A DNA stretch of 64,000 nt from Thozetella sp. PMI_491 (GCA_021432635.1 MU270016.1:1932171-1996170), one strand, 5' to 3'; shown: positions 25,850 to 39,250, counted from the first letter of the stretch. The notes: a model not told the origin generated them from the sequence alone. Translations and numbers: made by a program.

Positions 25850-28220
25850 ATGGCGCCTTCTTTCGACCAGCTCCGAGAAGCTGACCTTGACGAGGATGAC
25901 TTTGATATGGAGGAGGTCGACATCTCCGACCTCCGGGAGAAGTACGAGGTGCAGCTCGAGCAGGGCTACGATGCCTTCGTTGTGGTAGACGGCCTGCCGT
26001 CAGTCACAGAAGACCAGAAGCCAAAGCTCGTCAAGTTCTTGCTGAAGAAGCTCAACTCGGTGGGAAGAACGAGGGAGGATTCCCTTCACATGCCCATGGG
26101 CGAGGATGGCAAGTCGCTAAGGTTTGTCGCTCCACCATGCATGATCGCACCACCAGATGCCTAACTTTTGGCTCCTTAGTTTCGCCTTTGTCGAGTATTC
26201 GTCGCCCGGCGAGGCGGCGGCTGCTGTCAGGCAGCTCGATCTTGTTCCGCTCGACAAGAAGCACACGATGCGCATCAACAAGCTCACGGATATCGACCGA
26301 TACGGCCGCGAGGGCAGGATAGATGAGGAGTACACACCACCGGTTATCGAGGAGTTCACCGAGCAGGAGCATCTGCGATCCTTCTTGGCCGACCCGAGCG
26401 GCCGAGGTCGCGACCAGCTCGTCATGTTCCGCGGCGATACTGTCGGCGTGTTCTGGAACAACGAGAAGGAGCCCCCGGAGAACATCGTCGAGCGCCCACA
26501 TTGGACGGAGACGTTTGTTCAGTGGTCGCCCCAGGGCACATATCTCGTGTCGATCCACGCCCAGGGTGTCCAGCTCTGGGGTGGTGCCTCGTGGCAACGG
26601 CAGAGGCGGTTCGCCCACCCCTACGTCAACCTTGTCGCCTTCTCCCCGCACGAGAAGTATCTCGTCACTTGGTCCAACCGCCCCATCTCGATTCCTGAGG
26701 AGGGCCACCCGTCGCTGTCGATTGAGGACGACGGCAAGAACTACATCATCTGGGATATCGAAACCTCCAAGCCCCTTCGTTCGTTTGCGCAGCTAGACAC
26801 CCCCACCGTCATCGCCGAGGACGGCACCAAAAAGCCGCAGAAGGCCCCATGGCCTGCCTTCAAGTGGTCTGCCGATGAAAAGTACGTCGCCCGTCTGACC
26901 CAGGGATCAGCCATCTCTGTCTACGAGCTTCCCCGCATGGGACTGCTGGACAAGACCACCATCAAGATTGAAGGCGTCATGGATTTCGAGTGGGCACCTT
27001 CGACCCCCCAGCGCGACGGCGTCAAGACGTACGAGCAGCTGTTCTGCTTCTGGACGCCCGAGATCGGCAGCAACCCGGCCAAGGTCGGCCTCATGAGCAT
27101 CCCGTCTAAGGAGATCGTCCGAAGTCTGAACCTCTTCAGCGTCTCGGACGCGAAGCTTCACTGGCAGTCAGATGCTGCTTATCTCTGTGTCAAGGTGGAC
27201 AGGCATTCCAAGTCCAAGAAGTCCCAGGCGACTACGCTGGAGATCTTCCGCGTCAAGGAGAAGGGTGTACCTGTTGAGGTAGTGGACACGATTAAGGACA
27301 CCGTCATCAACTTCGCCTGGGAGCCCAAGGGCGACCGGTTCGTCATCATCACCACCCTAGAGCCTCCAGGACCTACTGCCGTTCCACCCAAGACCTCGGT
27401 TGCCTTCTTCTGCCCCGAGAAGGCCAAGGGCAACCAGATCGGCAACTTTAAGCACCTGCGGACCCTGGAGAAGAAAAACAGCAACGCCATCTACTGGTCG
27501 CCTAAGGGCCGGTTCGTCCTGATTGCCACAGTACACAACCAGCAGAGCTCGGACCTTGACTTCTTCGACCTCGACTTCGAGGGCGACAAGCCCGAGTCCG
27601 ACAAGGACCTGACCGCTAACCTCCAACTGATGAACACGGCCGAGCACTACGGCGTCACAGATATCGAGTGGGACCCCTCAGGCCGTTATGTCGCTACATG
27701 GGCGTCTTTCTGGAAGCATGCTGTAAGTGCCCCCGCCGGAAACACTTCCGCACTCCGCGCGAGGTTCACCTGCTAATCACGTCAACTACAGATGGAGAAT
27801 GGCTATAACGTCTACGATTTCCGTGGTGAGCTCCTCCGGGAAGACCGCGTCGAGAAGTTCAAGCAGTGGGCGTGGCGGCCCCGTCCTCCTACACTCCTCA
27901 CCAAGGAAGAGCAGAAGAACATCCGCAAGAACCTCCGAGAGTACTCGCGGGTCTTCGACCAAGACGATGCTGAGCGCATCACCAGCGCCGACGTGGCCGT
28001 GGTCGAGCAGCGCCGCCTCCTGCTCGACGAGTGGCTATCGTGGCGCGAGGCTATGGAGGAGGAGGTCCACGAGGACCGAGCCTATGCCGGCCTGCCCGAC
28101 GATCCCGTCGCCGAGCTTCTCAAGGCTAAGGACCTCGAGGTCGCCCCCGATGCGGAGGAGAAGGTCATCGAAGAGATCATGGAAGAGGTCCTCGAGGAGA
28201 GCGAGGAGGTTGTCAACTGA
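25850..28220 (+). CDS. prt1: Translation initiation factor eIF3 subunit b (Prt1)
   Basis: Core scaffold of eIF3, needed to load the 43S complex on mRNA. Exons are 25850-26121, 26180-27722 and 27792-28220; 747 aa, the usual size for fungal eIF3b. After an acidic N-terminus ([20 protein letters not shown]) comes an RRM at about residues 40-125, with [16 protein letters not shown] as its RNP1 strand; the first intron (58 bp) interrupts it. WD-type beta-propeller blades follow from about 200 to 600 ([67 protein letters not shown]). The last exon begins [15 protein letters not shown] and ends in an acidic helical tail that binds other eIF3 subunits in the family. The second intron (69 bp) falls after FWKHA in phase 0. 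Confidence 0.96.
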
Positions 28221-28781
28221 GCAACCTAGTGTAGGCTGTGCGAGCCTCTTGGCCTCTGAAGTCGGGATGTTGAAAGGCAGCGCCGCGCGCAGGGCAGGGT
28301 CTGGACCGGGTGCATGAGAACAGGGACATTGATTTTTTTCCCGCATGGGTGCACGGATGCTGAGCAGGAGCTGCCGGCGTTGTCCTGGTCGAGCACTGGT
28401 CAGCAGGAGAGCTGCACCGTCGTCATTTTGTGTCAAAAATACTAATAGCTACTGAGCTATATAGATCCCATGAATGCGGAGTTTGGACCAAGCTCGCCTC
28501 CGTCAAGGTCGTGATGATGCGCCGCTCCCTCGTGGGGTAGAGAACAGGGGGTGGGGGGTAGGGGCCGGAGGACAAGAGCCCATGGCTGCTGAATGTTTAT
28601 GATGCCTCTGCGGAAGGCTGTTTTGGAGCCGCAAGGAACTTCGGTTTCGTCGATGGCCCTAAGTTAGACCACCCGTCGTTAGACTTCAGCATCGGAAAGG
28701 ATACTGCTATAACATTTTGTCGACCAAAGCTTCTCTTTCAAGCCACCCAAGGGCCAAGAGGACAACGCCTCAACCGAAAAA

Positions 28782-28802
28782 GGGGGGAGGGGGGGGGGGG
28801 GG
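28782..28802 (+). repeat. Poly-G tract
   Basis: Six G, one A, then fourteen G, preceded by five A. It lies about 560 bp downstream of the eIF3b stop and could form a G-quadruplex or slip during replication. Homopolymer length is also prone to sequencing error. Confidence 0.9.
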
Positions 28803-31708
28803 TTGGTCTCGCATGAAATCTGGGCCAGTCTGGAGTGCCAACTACCCCTGTGCCTCCTCATTATGCGACAGAGAAGCGGACCAAAAGTTGTATCGCGTCA
28901 GTAGTTGGCTACAATGTCTCTTCTTCCTCTACTAAAGCTTGAATCATGCTCAAAAGCATACAACCCTTCGGAGGGACGGATGCCAAGATACACTCCTCAG
29001 CGAGACGAGGGGCAAACAAGAGGGGCAAACTATAGGGACTTGTGAGACAAGCCGCGTGCAGTTTGGCCGAGTCAAAAATTGCACTCTGTGCCTACTCATG
29101 GCACAAGATGGGGTTTACGGAGGCCTCGCGCGAGCTCGATATCTCCATAAGTGAGGCAGCGAGCAAGCCGTACTGGGTACACACTACGGAGTATGTATGC
29201 TCGGTTATTTCCGAGCGCTGCAGCATGGCCTGTCCAAAGCGGGTAACGCTCTTACTCTGGCGCGCTTCGGCCCGTAGGCTTCTGCTGTACGGAGAACCTA
29301 GGAGCGAAAGCCTGGGGGGAGGGGGCTAGAGCCGCTGGGTCTGACTGCCCAGTGTTGAGCCCCTCTATCGATTTCTGCCGAGGCAAGTGGCACGAGCATG
29401 TGCTGCTCTCCTGCGGGTTCTCATGCGATGCTGACTATGGCTATACTGATTAGGTTGATCATCAGCTGAGACGGTCGAGTTAGTAGGAACGCGGCGGCTC
29501 CCATCCTAGCGCCGCTCAGTGCGCAGCAGGTCTAGAAATGTCGACGACTCACTAACAAGCTCAAGCCTACGGGCGAAATCCGGGGAGGCTGTCGAAGGGG
29601 AACCATTCGGAACGCAGTCTCAGCGCGTGGTGGCTGGAAGCCCAAATCTGCCACTGGCGTATCAGTGGCCCAAGTGTATAGCAGGGTTTCGGGCGTACCC
29701 TTTTTGGCTCATTTGCCTCGTTTGCCTCGCTGGCTCTCATCCGAGGCTGGAAGCGACAATGGCTGCCAGGGGCTGCTTCCGCATCTCCGTGTGGGGAACG
29801 GGTTGGCCAGTAATCTGTAGGCAATCTGTAGGTCAGTGTGTATCGATAACGGCGAAGTTTGGCTGCTCCCCTGCCCTGAAAGGGGTCCATTTGTGGCCCG
29901 GGTTGCCCCACGTGGAGTCCCGGCCTTCAGGGGCTCCCAACAAAATGGCGAGGGCAGTCCCAACAGATTTAGATTCCCAGGCGCAAAATTCGGTATTTGG
30001 ACCCCGTCCCCACCATTGGACCATTGGCAGTAGGCGGATTGGCAGCGGATTGGCACCCAGCAGCAGGCGGGGGTGCTTTCGCGAGATTTCCTGAATCGTA
30101 CGCTGGGAGGGTTGCAGGACGGGCGGGTGACCGCTTGGCCAGGGCCTTCAGCGCTGCTGTTGGGTGGGCGGCCTGCAGGGTCTTCGATAGTTCGGTCCAT
30201 CGAATGTGCTGCCCTCGATGATCCGATGCTTTTTCTCTTTTCCTTCCCAGCGTTCTCGAAGAATGGAAGAAAACTCGCGAGGCAGGCACCGCATCCCGGT
30301 TTTCCATGTGAAAGAGCCCTAACCCCACCAAATGCTGCCCCCCGCATGGCGAACCCCTGCCCGTTTGGTGCAAAGCAGACAAGGGCAGGAATATGGGGCA
30401 TCTGATCTAGCTGCCAAACTAACTAGACACAACCTCGTCCGAGACCGTCGCCAAACCCGCACCGATGTATGTCTCAATGCGACACACGGGGATTGATCCT
30501 TTGGCGATCGGGGGAACTCGCAATCAAGATTGAGTTGCTCTGCACGTCGTAGTCGCACGGCTGAAGCCGGAACCATGCGAGCCCCACGACCACGTCGACG
30601 GCTGCAATCCGTACGGAATAATTACGCTGTCACATGCAACGACTTGGACTTGGGGGGTCCAGCACCATCACAGGCCGGAGTACGTGGATCGACATGACTA
30701 TAGCCATCCAGTGTCCAGCGGATCACGCCCCTATCTAGCTCCGCAGTGGACAGACTCCCGGCGCCAACTAGCTGCATGTCTTAGACCACCGCTGCCACGA
30801 TTTCAAAGCCCGGCTCGTGCGCTCCACGCTGGGGCAACATTCCACCTCGCCCCAGGGCCGGCGTGGTTCAGCATGGTCAGCCAGTTAGGATCGTCGTTTC
30901 GGCCCTAGGGCGGCGCGGCGGCGGTGACGAGATGGCTTGATGCTACTTACGATCCAACCGACGGGAGGCGGTGAGGCTCCCAGGGTGCGCAGTCGTTCTT
31001 TGCCCGTTTCGCGGCGGGCCATACAAGGGCCTCGGGCGTCGTCCGGGGGTGGTCATTTCAGATGGGCCAGCTCTAGGCGGTTCGAGGCGCATTGCGCCAG
31101 CCGGAAACACACCGGTAGCATGCACGTAGGTAGCATCACGATGCGCTATGAGCTTTCTTGGTCTGACCGGTCTTGCTTGGTCCAAGACAGATCGTCCTGG
31201 GGCGGCGGAGGGGCTGGGTGGCGACGATAGGGGCAGAATCAACAAAGAGAGGTTAAAAAAAAATTGGTTTCGGGTGTGTGCCCTGGACAGCTTCGACCAT
31301 GCCAAACTTCGATCCCTGGCCGTGTTTTAGCACTCCCTACCTAGTCTAGCACAAGAGAGACAGGCCGCCCCGAATTTTGCCATCCAGCCGACTGTCACAA
31401 GCCAGTGGTCAGAGCTGTGGTCAGTTATAGAAGGCCGAGATCAGACGAGGAAACACCGACCCTTGCAAATCCTTGGCTCCGGCATTCCCAACAAATCACA
31501 CTGGGCGGCCGCAGGGGGAAAAAAAATAGGGAGCACCGGGCATTAGATTTTCAGGGTTTGGGCAACAAAAAGCGATCCTATCCACCCTGCGCAACTCGAC
31601 CTCTACATCCCAATTCTTGCCAATTCCTCCTCGGGAGAGTCGAATTGCACAGTCGAGTGCTCCGTGCCGCCGACAATTTTTTTTTCTTTCCTCTGCCTCG
31701 CTCCCAAC

Positions 31709-31827
31709 GTAAGTGCGCTGCTTCCTCAAATCCCCCTCCCCCTTGACGGTGTCCCCCTCCAATACACCCCCCCTGTCGATCTCGCACTCATCCTCGCCCT
31801 CGCTGCGCTCACACTCGTCCCTTGCAG
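31709..31827 (+). other. Probable 5' UTR intron of the desaturase gene
   Basis: A strong donor (AAC|GTAAGT) follows a pyrimidine-rich leader, and a TTGCAG acceptor with a pyrimidine-rich tract lies 119 bp on. The ATG at 31867 is 39 bp after the acceptor. Reading straight through adds no plausible coding sequence. Leader introns of this kind are common in highly expressed fungal lipid genes; this one is inferred from splice signals only. Confidence 0.45.
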
Positions 31828-31866
31828 TCGACTGCACCCAGTCCGTTGCGTGTGCTCGAGTCGAAC

Positions 31867-33395
31867 ATGGCTTCCGCAATGGCTTCGAGCGTCTCTGCCA
31901 AGAAGAACCCGGTCCTCAGGAGGACGGTGACTTTGACGACAGACTCGGACGTCTCGTCCCCGTCCACTGCCGACGTCTCCCCGATCGATTCGCCCCGCCA
32001 CTCGGCCTCGTCGACTTCGCTGTCGTCGCTGGCCTCGACCGACGCCGTCAAGGCCGAGTACGGCACCCTCCTCGACACGTACGGCAACGAGTTCGAGATC
32101 CCCGACTTCACCATCAAGGACATCCGTGATGCCATCCCGAAGCACTGCTACGAGCGCTCCGCCCTGCGCAGCATGTCGTACGTGATCCGCGACATGATCT
32201 GCCTGGCCGTCACCTTCTATCTCTTCCACAACTTCGTCACCCCCGAGACGGTCCCCTCGACCCCCCTGCGCGTCGCCCTCTGGGGTCTGTACACGGTCCT
32301 CCAGGGCCTGTTCGGCACCGGTCTCTGGGTGCTCGCCCACGAGTGCGGCCACGGTGCCTTCTCGGCTTCGTCCACCATCAACAACACGGTCGGCCTCGTC
32401 CTTCACAGCGCCCTGCTGGTCCCCTACTTCAGCTGGCAGATGAGCCACAGCGCCCACCACAAGGCTACTGGTAACATGGAGCGTGACATGGTCTTCGTGC
32501 CCCGCACTCGCCAGGAGCAGGCCAACCGCATCGGCAAGATGGTCCACGAGCTCTCGGAGCTGACCGAGGAGACTCCCATCTACACCCTGCTGCACATGGT
32601 CGGCCAGCAGCTCTTCGGGTGGCCGCTGTATCTCTTCGCCAACGTGACGGGCCACAACTACCACGAGAAGCAGCGTGAGGGTCGTGGCAAGGGCAAGCAG
32701 AATGGTTTCTTTGGTGGTGTCAACCACTTCGACCCCAGGAGCCCCCTGTACGACGCCAAGTATGCCTATCTGATCCTCGTGAGCGACGTTGGTCTCGCCG
32801 TTGCCATCTCCGGTCTCGTGTATCTCGGCCGGACCTTCGGCTGGTACAACATGCTTGTCTGGTACTTCCTGCCGTACCTTTGGGTTAACCACTGGCTCGG
32901 TGAGTAGCTCGCCTCCCGTATTCCCTGTGCTCCGGCCCGGACGCCACGTCACGAGAGGAAAGAATGCGCACTAACCACTCGGCAGTGGCTATCACTTACC
33001 TCCAACACACCGACCCCTCGCTCCCGCACTACCACTCTGACGAGTGGAACTTTGTGCGCGGCGCCGCGGCGACCATCGACCGCGAGTTCGGCTTCGTCGG
33101 CCGCCACCTCCTGCACGGCATCATCGAGACGCACGTGCTGCACCACTACGTCAGCAGCATCCCCTTCTATAACGCTGACGAGGCCACCGAGGCCATCAAG
33201 CCCGTCATGGGCAAGCACTACCGCTCCGACACCGAGGGCGGTCCGCTCGGCTTCATCACGGCTCTGTACAAGAGCGCCCGTTGGTGCCAGTGGGTCGAGC
33301 CCAGCGAGGGCGCCGTCGGCAAGGGCAAGAGCGTCTTGTTCTTCCGCAATCGCAACAACCTGGGCACCAAGCCCATCAAGATGAGGAAGCCTTGA
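31867..33395 (+). CDS. fad2: Delta-12 fatty acid desaturase (oleate to linoleate)
   Basis: ER membrane di-iron desaturase inserting the second double bond of linoleic acid. Exons 31867-32899 and 32986-33395, 480 aa. Three histidine boxes are seen: HECGH at 158-162, HSAHH at 194-198 and HVLHH at 394-398, with hydrophobic segments before and between them (VLQGLFGTGLWVLA, TVGLVLHSALLVPYFSW). The N-terminus is Ser/Thr-rich (about 60 residues) as in ascomycete delta-12 enzymes; the region LPHYHSDEWNFVRGA before the third box is typical. The 86-bp intron (CTCG|GTGAGT to GGCAG|TG) joins NHWL to VAITYLQHTDPSLPHY, and a CTAAC branch site is present. Start at 31867 is the first ATG; an in-frame TTG lies upstream. 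Delta-15 or bifunctional activity cannot be excluded from sequence. Confidence 0.92.
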
Positions 33396-35876
33396 GCCCT
33401 CTCGGCTAGCACATTATGTAAACCCTTGCCAGCGGCGGCCGCTTGACTACCGAGCCGGGGGTTCTCTTCGGTCCGCGAGCGGGGCTGGGTCCTAAATTCA
33501 TGTGATACATGTTTGAGGTGTTTTATCGGAGTTATAGAAGGGCAGACTAGATTCCAGGAGAAAAAGTTTTGGTCTGGGCACTCGCCTGTGGTAATCGGCA
33601 GGAGTGAAGACGTGCGAACGACCGACCAAAGACAAGAGAAGAGAGAACAGAACCAGAGAGACGAGACAAACCCATGCTAGATCTTGCCTAGAAGATAGAG
33701 AGTCGATTGCTCCAGTTAATACCAATTTTGCATCTTGCCGACAACGAGAGGGGTTCGAGTTGCGAGGCGGAGGGAATTAGGATATTCTACCTCCTCGTTC
33801 CGGCTTGCGAAGGTTTGTTTTGCTACTAGCAAGTTTCGGTGCTATTGCCGGGAGTTCCGTACGGGGAGGTGTAGAGTATAAAAGAGTTCCCGGAGAAGTG
33901 GTGCCTGCCGAACCCCGAGGGGCTGTGTGCAGAGGTGGTGCAATGAGACAGTGCGGGGAAGCAAACTCAGCCTGGTGATGGTGGAGGAGCGCATTCTAGT
34001 CCACAGGCATCAACCTCCACACCTGGGTGTACAGCCTTCTCTGACGTAGCCCCCAGCTCTTACTCAGCTCTCCCACTCGTCCGTGAATGCCGGCAGAGGA
34101 ATGAGCAGCATGCAAAAGTACGTGTCTCGCCACGGCCTCAATTATGTGAGGGCAGCTCCTTATATATACTGCTGTCTCCTCTCCCCTCCTTTAGGGATCC
34201 CCTGGAGTGAAGGCCATGGCTACCTACGGGAACATGTAACGAAGGATCGGGGTCATGACGCCGACGTCGTATGCAAGTGTCGTATCGGCTCTGGCTAGCT
34301 GCCACTTTGGGCTGGCTGCACCTCCCCTCCCGGTCTGTTATAGACAACCTCCCCGGCTCTCGTTGGCGAATTATCTGCCGCGGGTTCTTGCGCTCTACCA
34401 CTCATCGGGAAGTGGCTGCATGGTGGCTGCTTGTGCCGGGGTAAGAGACCAACTAGTTGACTGGGTACCTACATCAAGGCGCACGAGGCTCTGTCGTAGC
34501 ATCGCCGGCCAGGCAGGTTCCTTTATTCATGTATCCAGCGGGTTATCTGTGTCTTGCATCGGAACCTCTCTGTACATTACATGTCCTAAATACTACAACT
34601 CGGGAGCCTTGAGAGGAATCGTCGACTACCTAGGTTACCTATGACCCCGACTGGATGATGGTCCTCTTGGAATCCAAACACAGCTTGGATGTCCATCGTA
34701 CATGCGATGCAGACTCTTTATGAAGTGTATGGTGAATGCCTTGCCATCTGAGTTCCCATCACCAACTAAGGTCTCCGGTTGAGTTAAGTATGTAAAGATC
34801 GAACATTGACTTTGGTTCATGCCTTCTTCAACTCTATCTTGATCTTGATTGATTATGAGAGTAGTTACGGGCAATAGCTTTGTAGAATAGGAAGTTGTAC
34901 GACTAGACGCAAACCGTGGCTTCGCTCTACTGCTCCGCTGGGATACTCGACTTGTGCTCTCCTCGGTCCATATCGACAGTACCTACACCCTACCCCGATA
35001 TCTTCTTCCTAGCTGACCCGAGAGCATGTCAACTGTCATGCGGCTGAGGGAGGAATTCCAGGGAGCTGGAGATTTGTCTTTATTGCAGGTAAGACTACAT
35101 AACAGCAGCCTTGGAATGTCCTCAAGTGCCAAAATCCCCTGCTGGGAACTCTCCTGCGCCCGGTTGCCTTTTAACTTTCTCGAATGTGTGACCGCAACAA
35201 GACAGACACTGCAAAGTATCATGATTGGCTGTGTAGGAAAAGCTTAGATGAGTTACGTGGTATTATTCATGGATGATCTGCGCCAGGAGGGAACTGGCAC
35301 GTAGACAGAGGATCTGGCACGAAGAGGGCGGTGAATTATGCGTCCAGGGCCGCGGGCATATGGATTAAGGTTCTTGGAGATCGCGTGGCGCCTATCATCC
35401 CACAGCCTGGCGAATAATCTATCTCCGGCCGGTGGTGGAGGACAGGGTCTCGTGCCGATCATCTATACAATGTGCGCGGTTCTCCAGTTTGCCCCTTGCA
35501 TAGGCGGGGGATCTGCCCAATCCATGGTCGTCTAAATATTGTCATCCCTCAACCGAACTGTGCTACCACCAGGTCCCGGATTGCGATCAACTCACATGCT
35601 GAGGCCGCACAGGCTGCACTCACAGGCTGTCAAAAACCCGCCATTCATCCGCGGCCTGCCGGTGAATTATTCCCAGAGCAATCGTCATTCTGCTTAACCG
35701 AGGGCTCAACCGCCAACCGGGTTTTTGAGTGCACAGAACATCCAAGCGCACCTGAGCTCGCCCTTGTCGGCCCTTTACATCATCCCATCTCGCATCCCTG
35801 AATCTCCGGCTCACGCAGCCATCCTGTCGAGGATCACTGGCTTGGACCCCGCAAATCTTCATCCCGCCCTCACAAG
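33396..35876. other. 2.5-kb region between the desaturase and the CVNH gene
   Basis: Mixed-composition DNA. A TATAAAAG box is at about 33877-33884, but no gene starts at a suitable distance on the plus strand. Short open frames are scattered on both strands without homology. The last 200 bp before 35877 should be the CVNH promoter. Confidence 0.45.
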
Positions 35877-36437
35877 ATGCAGAAGCTAGCCGTGGTCCTC
35901 GCCCTAGTGGCCGCCCAGGCCGGCGCTGTTACCGCTGGCAATGCCAACTTCACCTCGTCTTGCACTGGTATCACGCTGGATGCCGGCCGTCTCGGGCACA
36001 ACGACTTCCTGAACGCAACATGTGCTTCCGGAGACCTTACAAGCACCTCTTACGAACATAGGCAGCCAGACCACGTCTCTGAGATCGACCTGAACTTGTG
36101 CGTGGGCATCGACCAATCCAGCGGCAACCTCGCGTGGTCTGTCTAGTACGTCACTGCCTTCCTCCGGTGAGAGCAGAGGGTGAATGAAAACTGACAACGT
36201 CGGCAGTGGCAAGTTTTCCGAGTATTGCAAGGGCTGTTCGCTGGCCCGGCCGGCAATTCTAAGTTGCACTTGCGCGCCCATCGCGACTGGTGTCAAGACC
36301 AGCTCGACCCTTAATCTAAGTAAGTGCCCTCGCTTCCCGACGGAGCAAAGCTGCTTGACTGATTGATAATGTGCACAGACGAGGGAATCGGCAACGTCAA
36401 TGGCAGTCTGATTTGCCTTGGAGGCAAGGGCTCGTGA
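35877..36437 (+). CDS. Secreted cyanovirin-N (CVNH) domain protein
   Basis: Three exons (35877-36145, 36207-36319, 36379-36437) give 146 aa. Residues 1-20 (MQKLAVVLALVAAQAGAVTA) are a signal peptide. The rest is a single CVNH fold with its two pseudo-repeats: repeat one GNANFTSSCTGITLDAG, LNATCASGD, SEIDLNLCVGIDQSSGNLAWS; repeat two GKFSEYCKGCSL, ILSCTCAP, TSSTLNLNEGIGNVNGSLIC. Cysteines sit where fungal homologues have them (SSC, ATC, NLC, then C-x2-C, SCTC, IC). CVNH proteins bind mannose-type glycans; the target here is unknown. Both introns (61 and 59 bp) restore frame exactly. The neighbours are intergenic on both sides, so context gives no clue to its role. Confidence 0.85.
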
Positions 36438-39250
36438 CCCAGCCTAAGTATCGCGGCGTATGGGCGCATTCGATAGTCCGTATAGGGCACAAAGGCGCAA
36501 CTACGACTCGAAGGCCTGGACTTGCGAGGGTTTTCTTGAAGCGTTGCTGAGCATCATCCGCCGCGGATAGGAGTTAGAGTTCTCGCGTCTTTGGACTCCG
36601 ATAGCAAAGAGATACAAAGGCGACAATGGTAACCCCGAGCGCCTCTCCAGGGGTGTGAGCAGGCATCTAGGGACAGAGGAGACCATGACTACTGCTATCT
36701 ACCTAGATAAACTCTGACCTTTCTGCAGCCAACACCATGGGAATAAGGTTTCGACCAGACGTATGGCCTATTGGAAGCGGTGGAACAGGACCGCTAGTCA
36801 TTCTTCAAGGCTCGGGGTCGCCTTTAGAAAGAAGCGCTTGACATAGCGGTGGCTACGCCCCGTCTTCTTCGTCTTTGTTCTCAGGGAGCCTCTACCCGTC
36901 TTGGTGGGGCTTATTGAGAGCCATGGGAAAGACAAGAAAGAATCCGCTCGCCCGGCAGCTCGCCTGCTATTTTTAAGCCTTGGTTGCCATTCCACGAGAA
37001 ATTCTTTGGCGCTGTTGTCTTGTTCCCGCGCCTCCTTTGTATGACCGCTGTGCTGACGAGACAGCTGTCTCACTGGCGTGCCTGGTGTCTACGTAGCCAC
37101 CTGCCCGGATGTACGTCTCGGGTAGGTAGGCTGGGGCCGAGAGCAGAGGAGCCAGCCGAGGACAATCCTGGGGGCAAGTGGGACGGCTGAGGTCTAAGGT
37201 GTCCCTTGGGCAGAACCGGGCATCTAACTGCCTCCTTCATTGTAGCTGTAGGTTGAGAAGAAGCCCGCATGGTTGGCTGTCCATCTTGGCCGAAGTAGCG
37301 GTACTGAGTGCGACGACGACATCGGCGTGGCCGATGAATGTGTGTATCCTGGGCATCCCGTGTATCCCGTGTATCTTGCTGTTTGGAGGAATGGCCAAAA
37401 GGAGTAGCAAGGTGAAGGAGCGCTCACCGAAAGCCTCTTCCTATATTTCTTTTTCTTTTGTTCTTTGATTATTTTGGTTAGTATGAGATTGTCTTGCAGA
37501 TCTTGTAGCATGCAATTTCGGACATTGTTCCCGCACCCCCCACTGCAATCTATCATTGGCTCATGCGGAGCAGCGGGTGTTCTGGCCATTTTATGGGTCT
37601 ATTAATCTGAAAAAATGCCCCATCATCCGTGCCGATTGGGGGCTATTGGCAGCACGTTCTTGGGTGGTAAACAGACAAACGAGCCAAAGATCGGCCCGCG
37701 TAGGACGGAGGCAGCTGAGAGGTTTTACGCTGCTAAGGGGCAAGAGGTCCAGCTAGGCAGGGACGTTGGTCGTGCCCGAGTCTAGCCGCCTCGAAGGATT
37801 TCAAGGCTGAGGCAGACATGCCACTGGTCGCGGTGGTCAGCTCGTGCGCCAGCCTCCCCCTTATCAATTAGACTGATAGCAACGGTGTGTTTCTTCCCCC
37901 TCCTCAATCCGCACATGCAGCCGGCCCACCACCGACCGCCCCCTTCGTCTGGGGGGTAGGGCCTAGGAGGGCCGGTGTTGTGTTGGGAAAGCTTTTTTTG
38001 GTCTCCGCACCGCGATGGAGCTCGAGGGGCCTTCCCCCCAAAACATTGGAATAAACAATGGAGAAGAGAGGAAGCTAGCGACTTCTGGTATGCTTGCTGG
38101 GCCTATTTGCGTCTATTAGCATGGTGCCTAGGCAGGATTTTAGGAGTGTCGTCAGCGCGGCGAGCGAAAGTCCCACAGGAGGGAGGAAAAGCACCCCATC
38201 TCGATGCAGGCGCCTATCAGAAAGCAGAAAGAGGCCTCTGGGAAAAGAATTCAGGGGGTGCGGATATGGAGGTACTTCAGGGGCGCGCCCCGGGTCTGTG
38301 TGTGTCGCGGTACTACGCTATTTCTCACCAGGGATGCGCGGCGCCAGAGACCGCGCTTTCCCTCCTTGGTGTAGGTCCGAAAGTACGCCAGCGGGAGCCG
38401 GTTTTTCTGGATGTGGTGACGGAGCCCCGTCATCTCGTCACCTTGCGCATGCATGACCATCTCATCTCACATTTTATTCCTCTCGCTTTTCCTTGGTTTG
38501 CTTGTTTAGCCTCCGAGCTGGCCGCCTGCTCTTTCTGCGATATTTTGTTGCTGGGGGGCAATACCGATTCTGGGTCCTGTCGTCTTGAACTCAATTGCCC
38601 TTGCACTCGTTAATTCCTCCCCCTTTCCACTCGCTTTTCCCATCGGCACGATTCATTCGGGCTCCGTTTGGCAACTCAGATCGCTCGTCCCCGCCGCCTC
38701 CCGCTGACTCTGGCCTTCTGGACCGTTACCAGCCCGCCCGGCCGCCAGCCTCCCTCGCCCCAACTCTCGCTCCGCATCTGCCATTCCAGCATAATACCGT
38801 CGTTTCTGCTTTTGTTTCCCAAGCGTCGTACATAGCTAGTTAATATCTGCCCTGGCGCCTTTCTCTCGCTCGCTCCCCGCGCCCGCTTACATACGCCAGG
38901 TCCCCCCTGGATAGCTGCCCCCCTCGGCGCTATTTTAACCGCCAAGATCACCATCGTGAGACACTTACCAGTAGATCCAGGGACCTCGCCCAGGAACTCG
39001 TCTCAATAACCTTATCCCGCCACCCCCGACCTGCGACAGTCCCTGCCGCACCGACTGTCGCCTTGTCTGCCCTGCCTCCCCACAGCCTCCCATCTCAGGG
39101 ACCACTGTGCTCTGGAAACATCCGACGACGCTGGCAACGGACGGCACCCAAGCGACTCCAAAATCCTGGGCTCGAGCGCACCAGAAGGCGTAGGAACCAC
39201 GGGGTCTGCATTCTGCCTATGCAAACGGACATCACGCACAGGATGCAAAG
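36438..39250. other. 2.8-kb region between the CVNH gene and the TBC gene
   Basis: No gene recognised. The final 600 bp (about 38600-39250) is pyrimidine-rich on the plus strand and probably forms the promoter and a long leader of the TBC gene. Tandem gtatccc repeats occur at about 37345-37372. Confidence 0.45.

Larger units (their letters stand above)
28221..31866. other. 3.6-kb region between eIF3b and the desaturase
   Basis: Contains the eIF3b 3' end, a G-run at 28782-28802, and the long upstream region of the desaturase with a probable 5' UTR intron at 31709-31827. Overlapping open frames of up to 230 codons at 29519-30401 lie on both strands in a GC-rich block, with no motif or splice logic. 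A short direct repeat of cggattggca occurs near 30034-30060. I find no gene here. Confidence 0.5.

Noticed and set aside
29519-30401. Overlapping 190-230 codon frames on both strands
   Set aside because: No motifs, no splice logic, and mutual overlap in a GC-rich block.
31726-32952. 408-codon minus-strand frame
   Set aside because: Fully antisense to the desaturase; its Val/Gly/Asp-rich composition is a shadow of the coding strand's codon bias.
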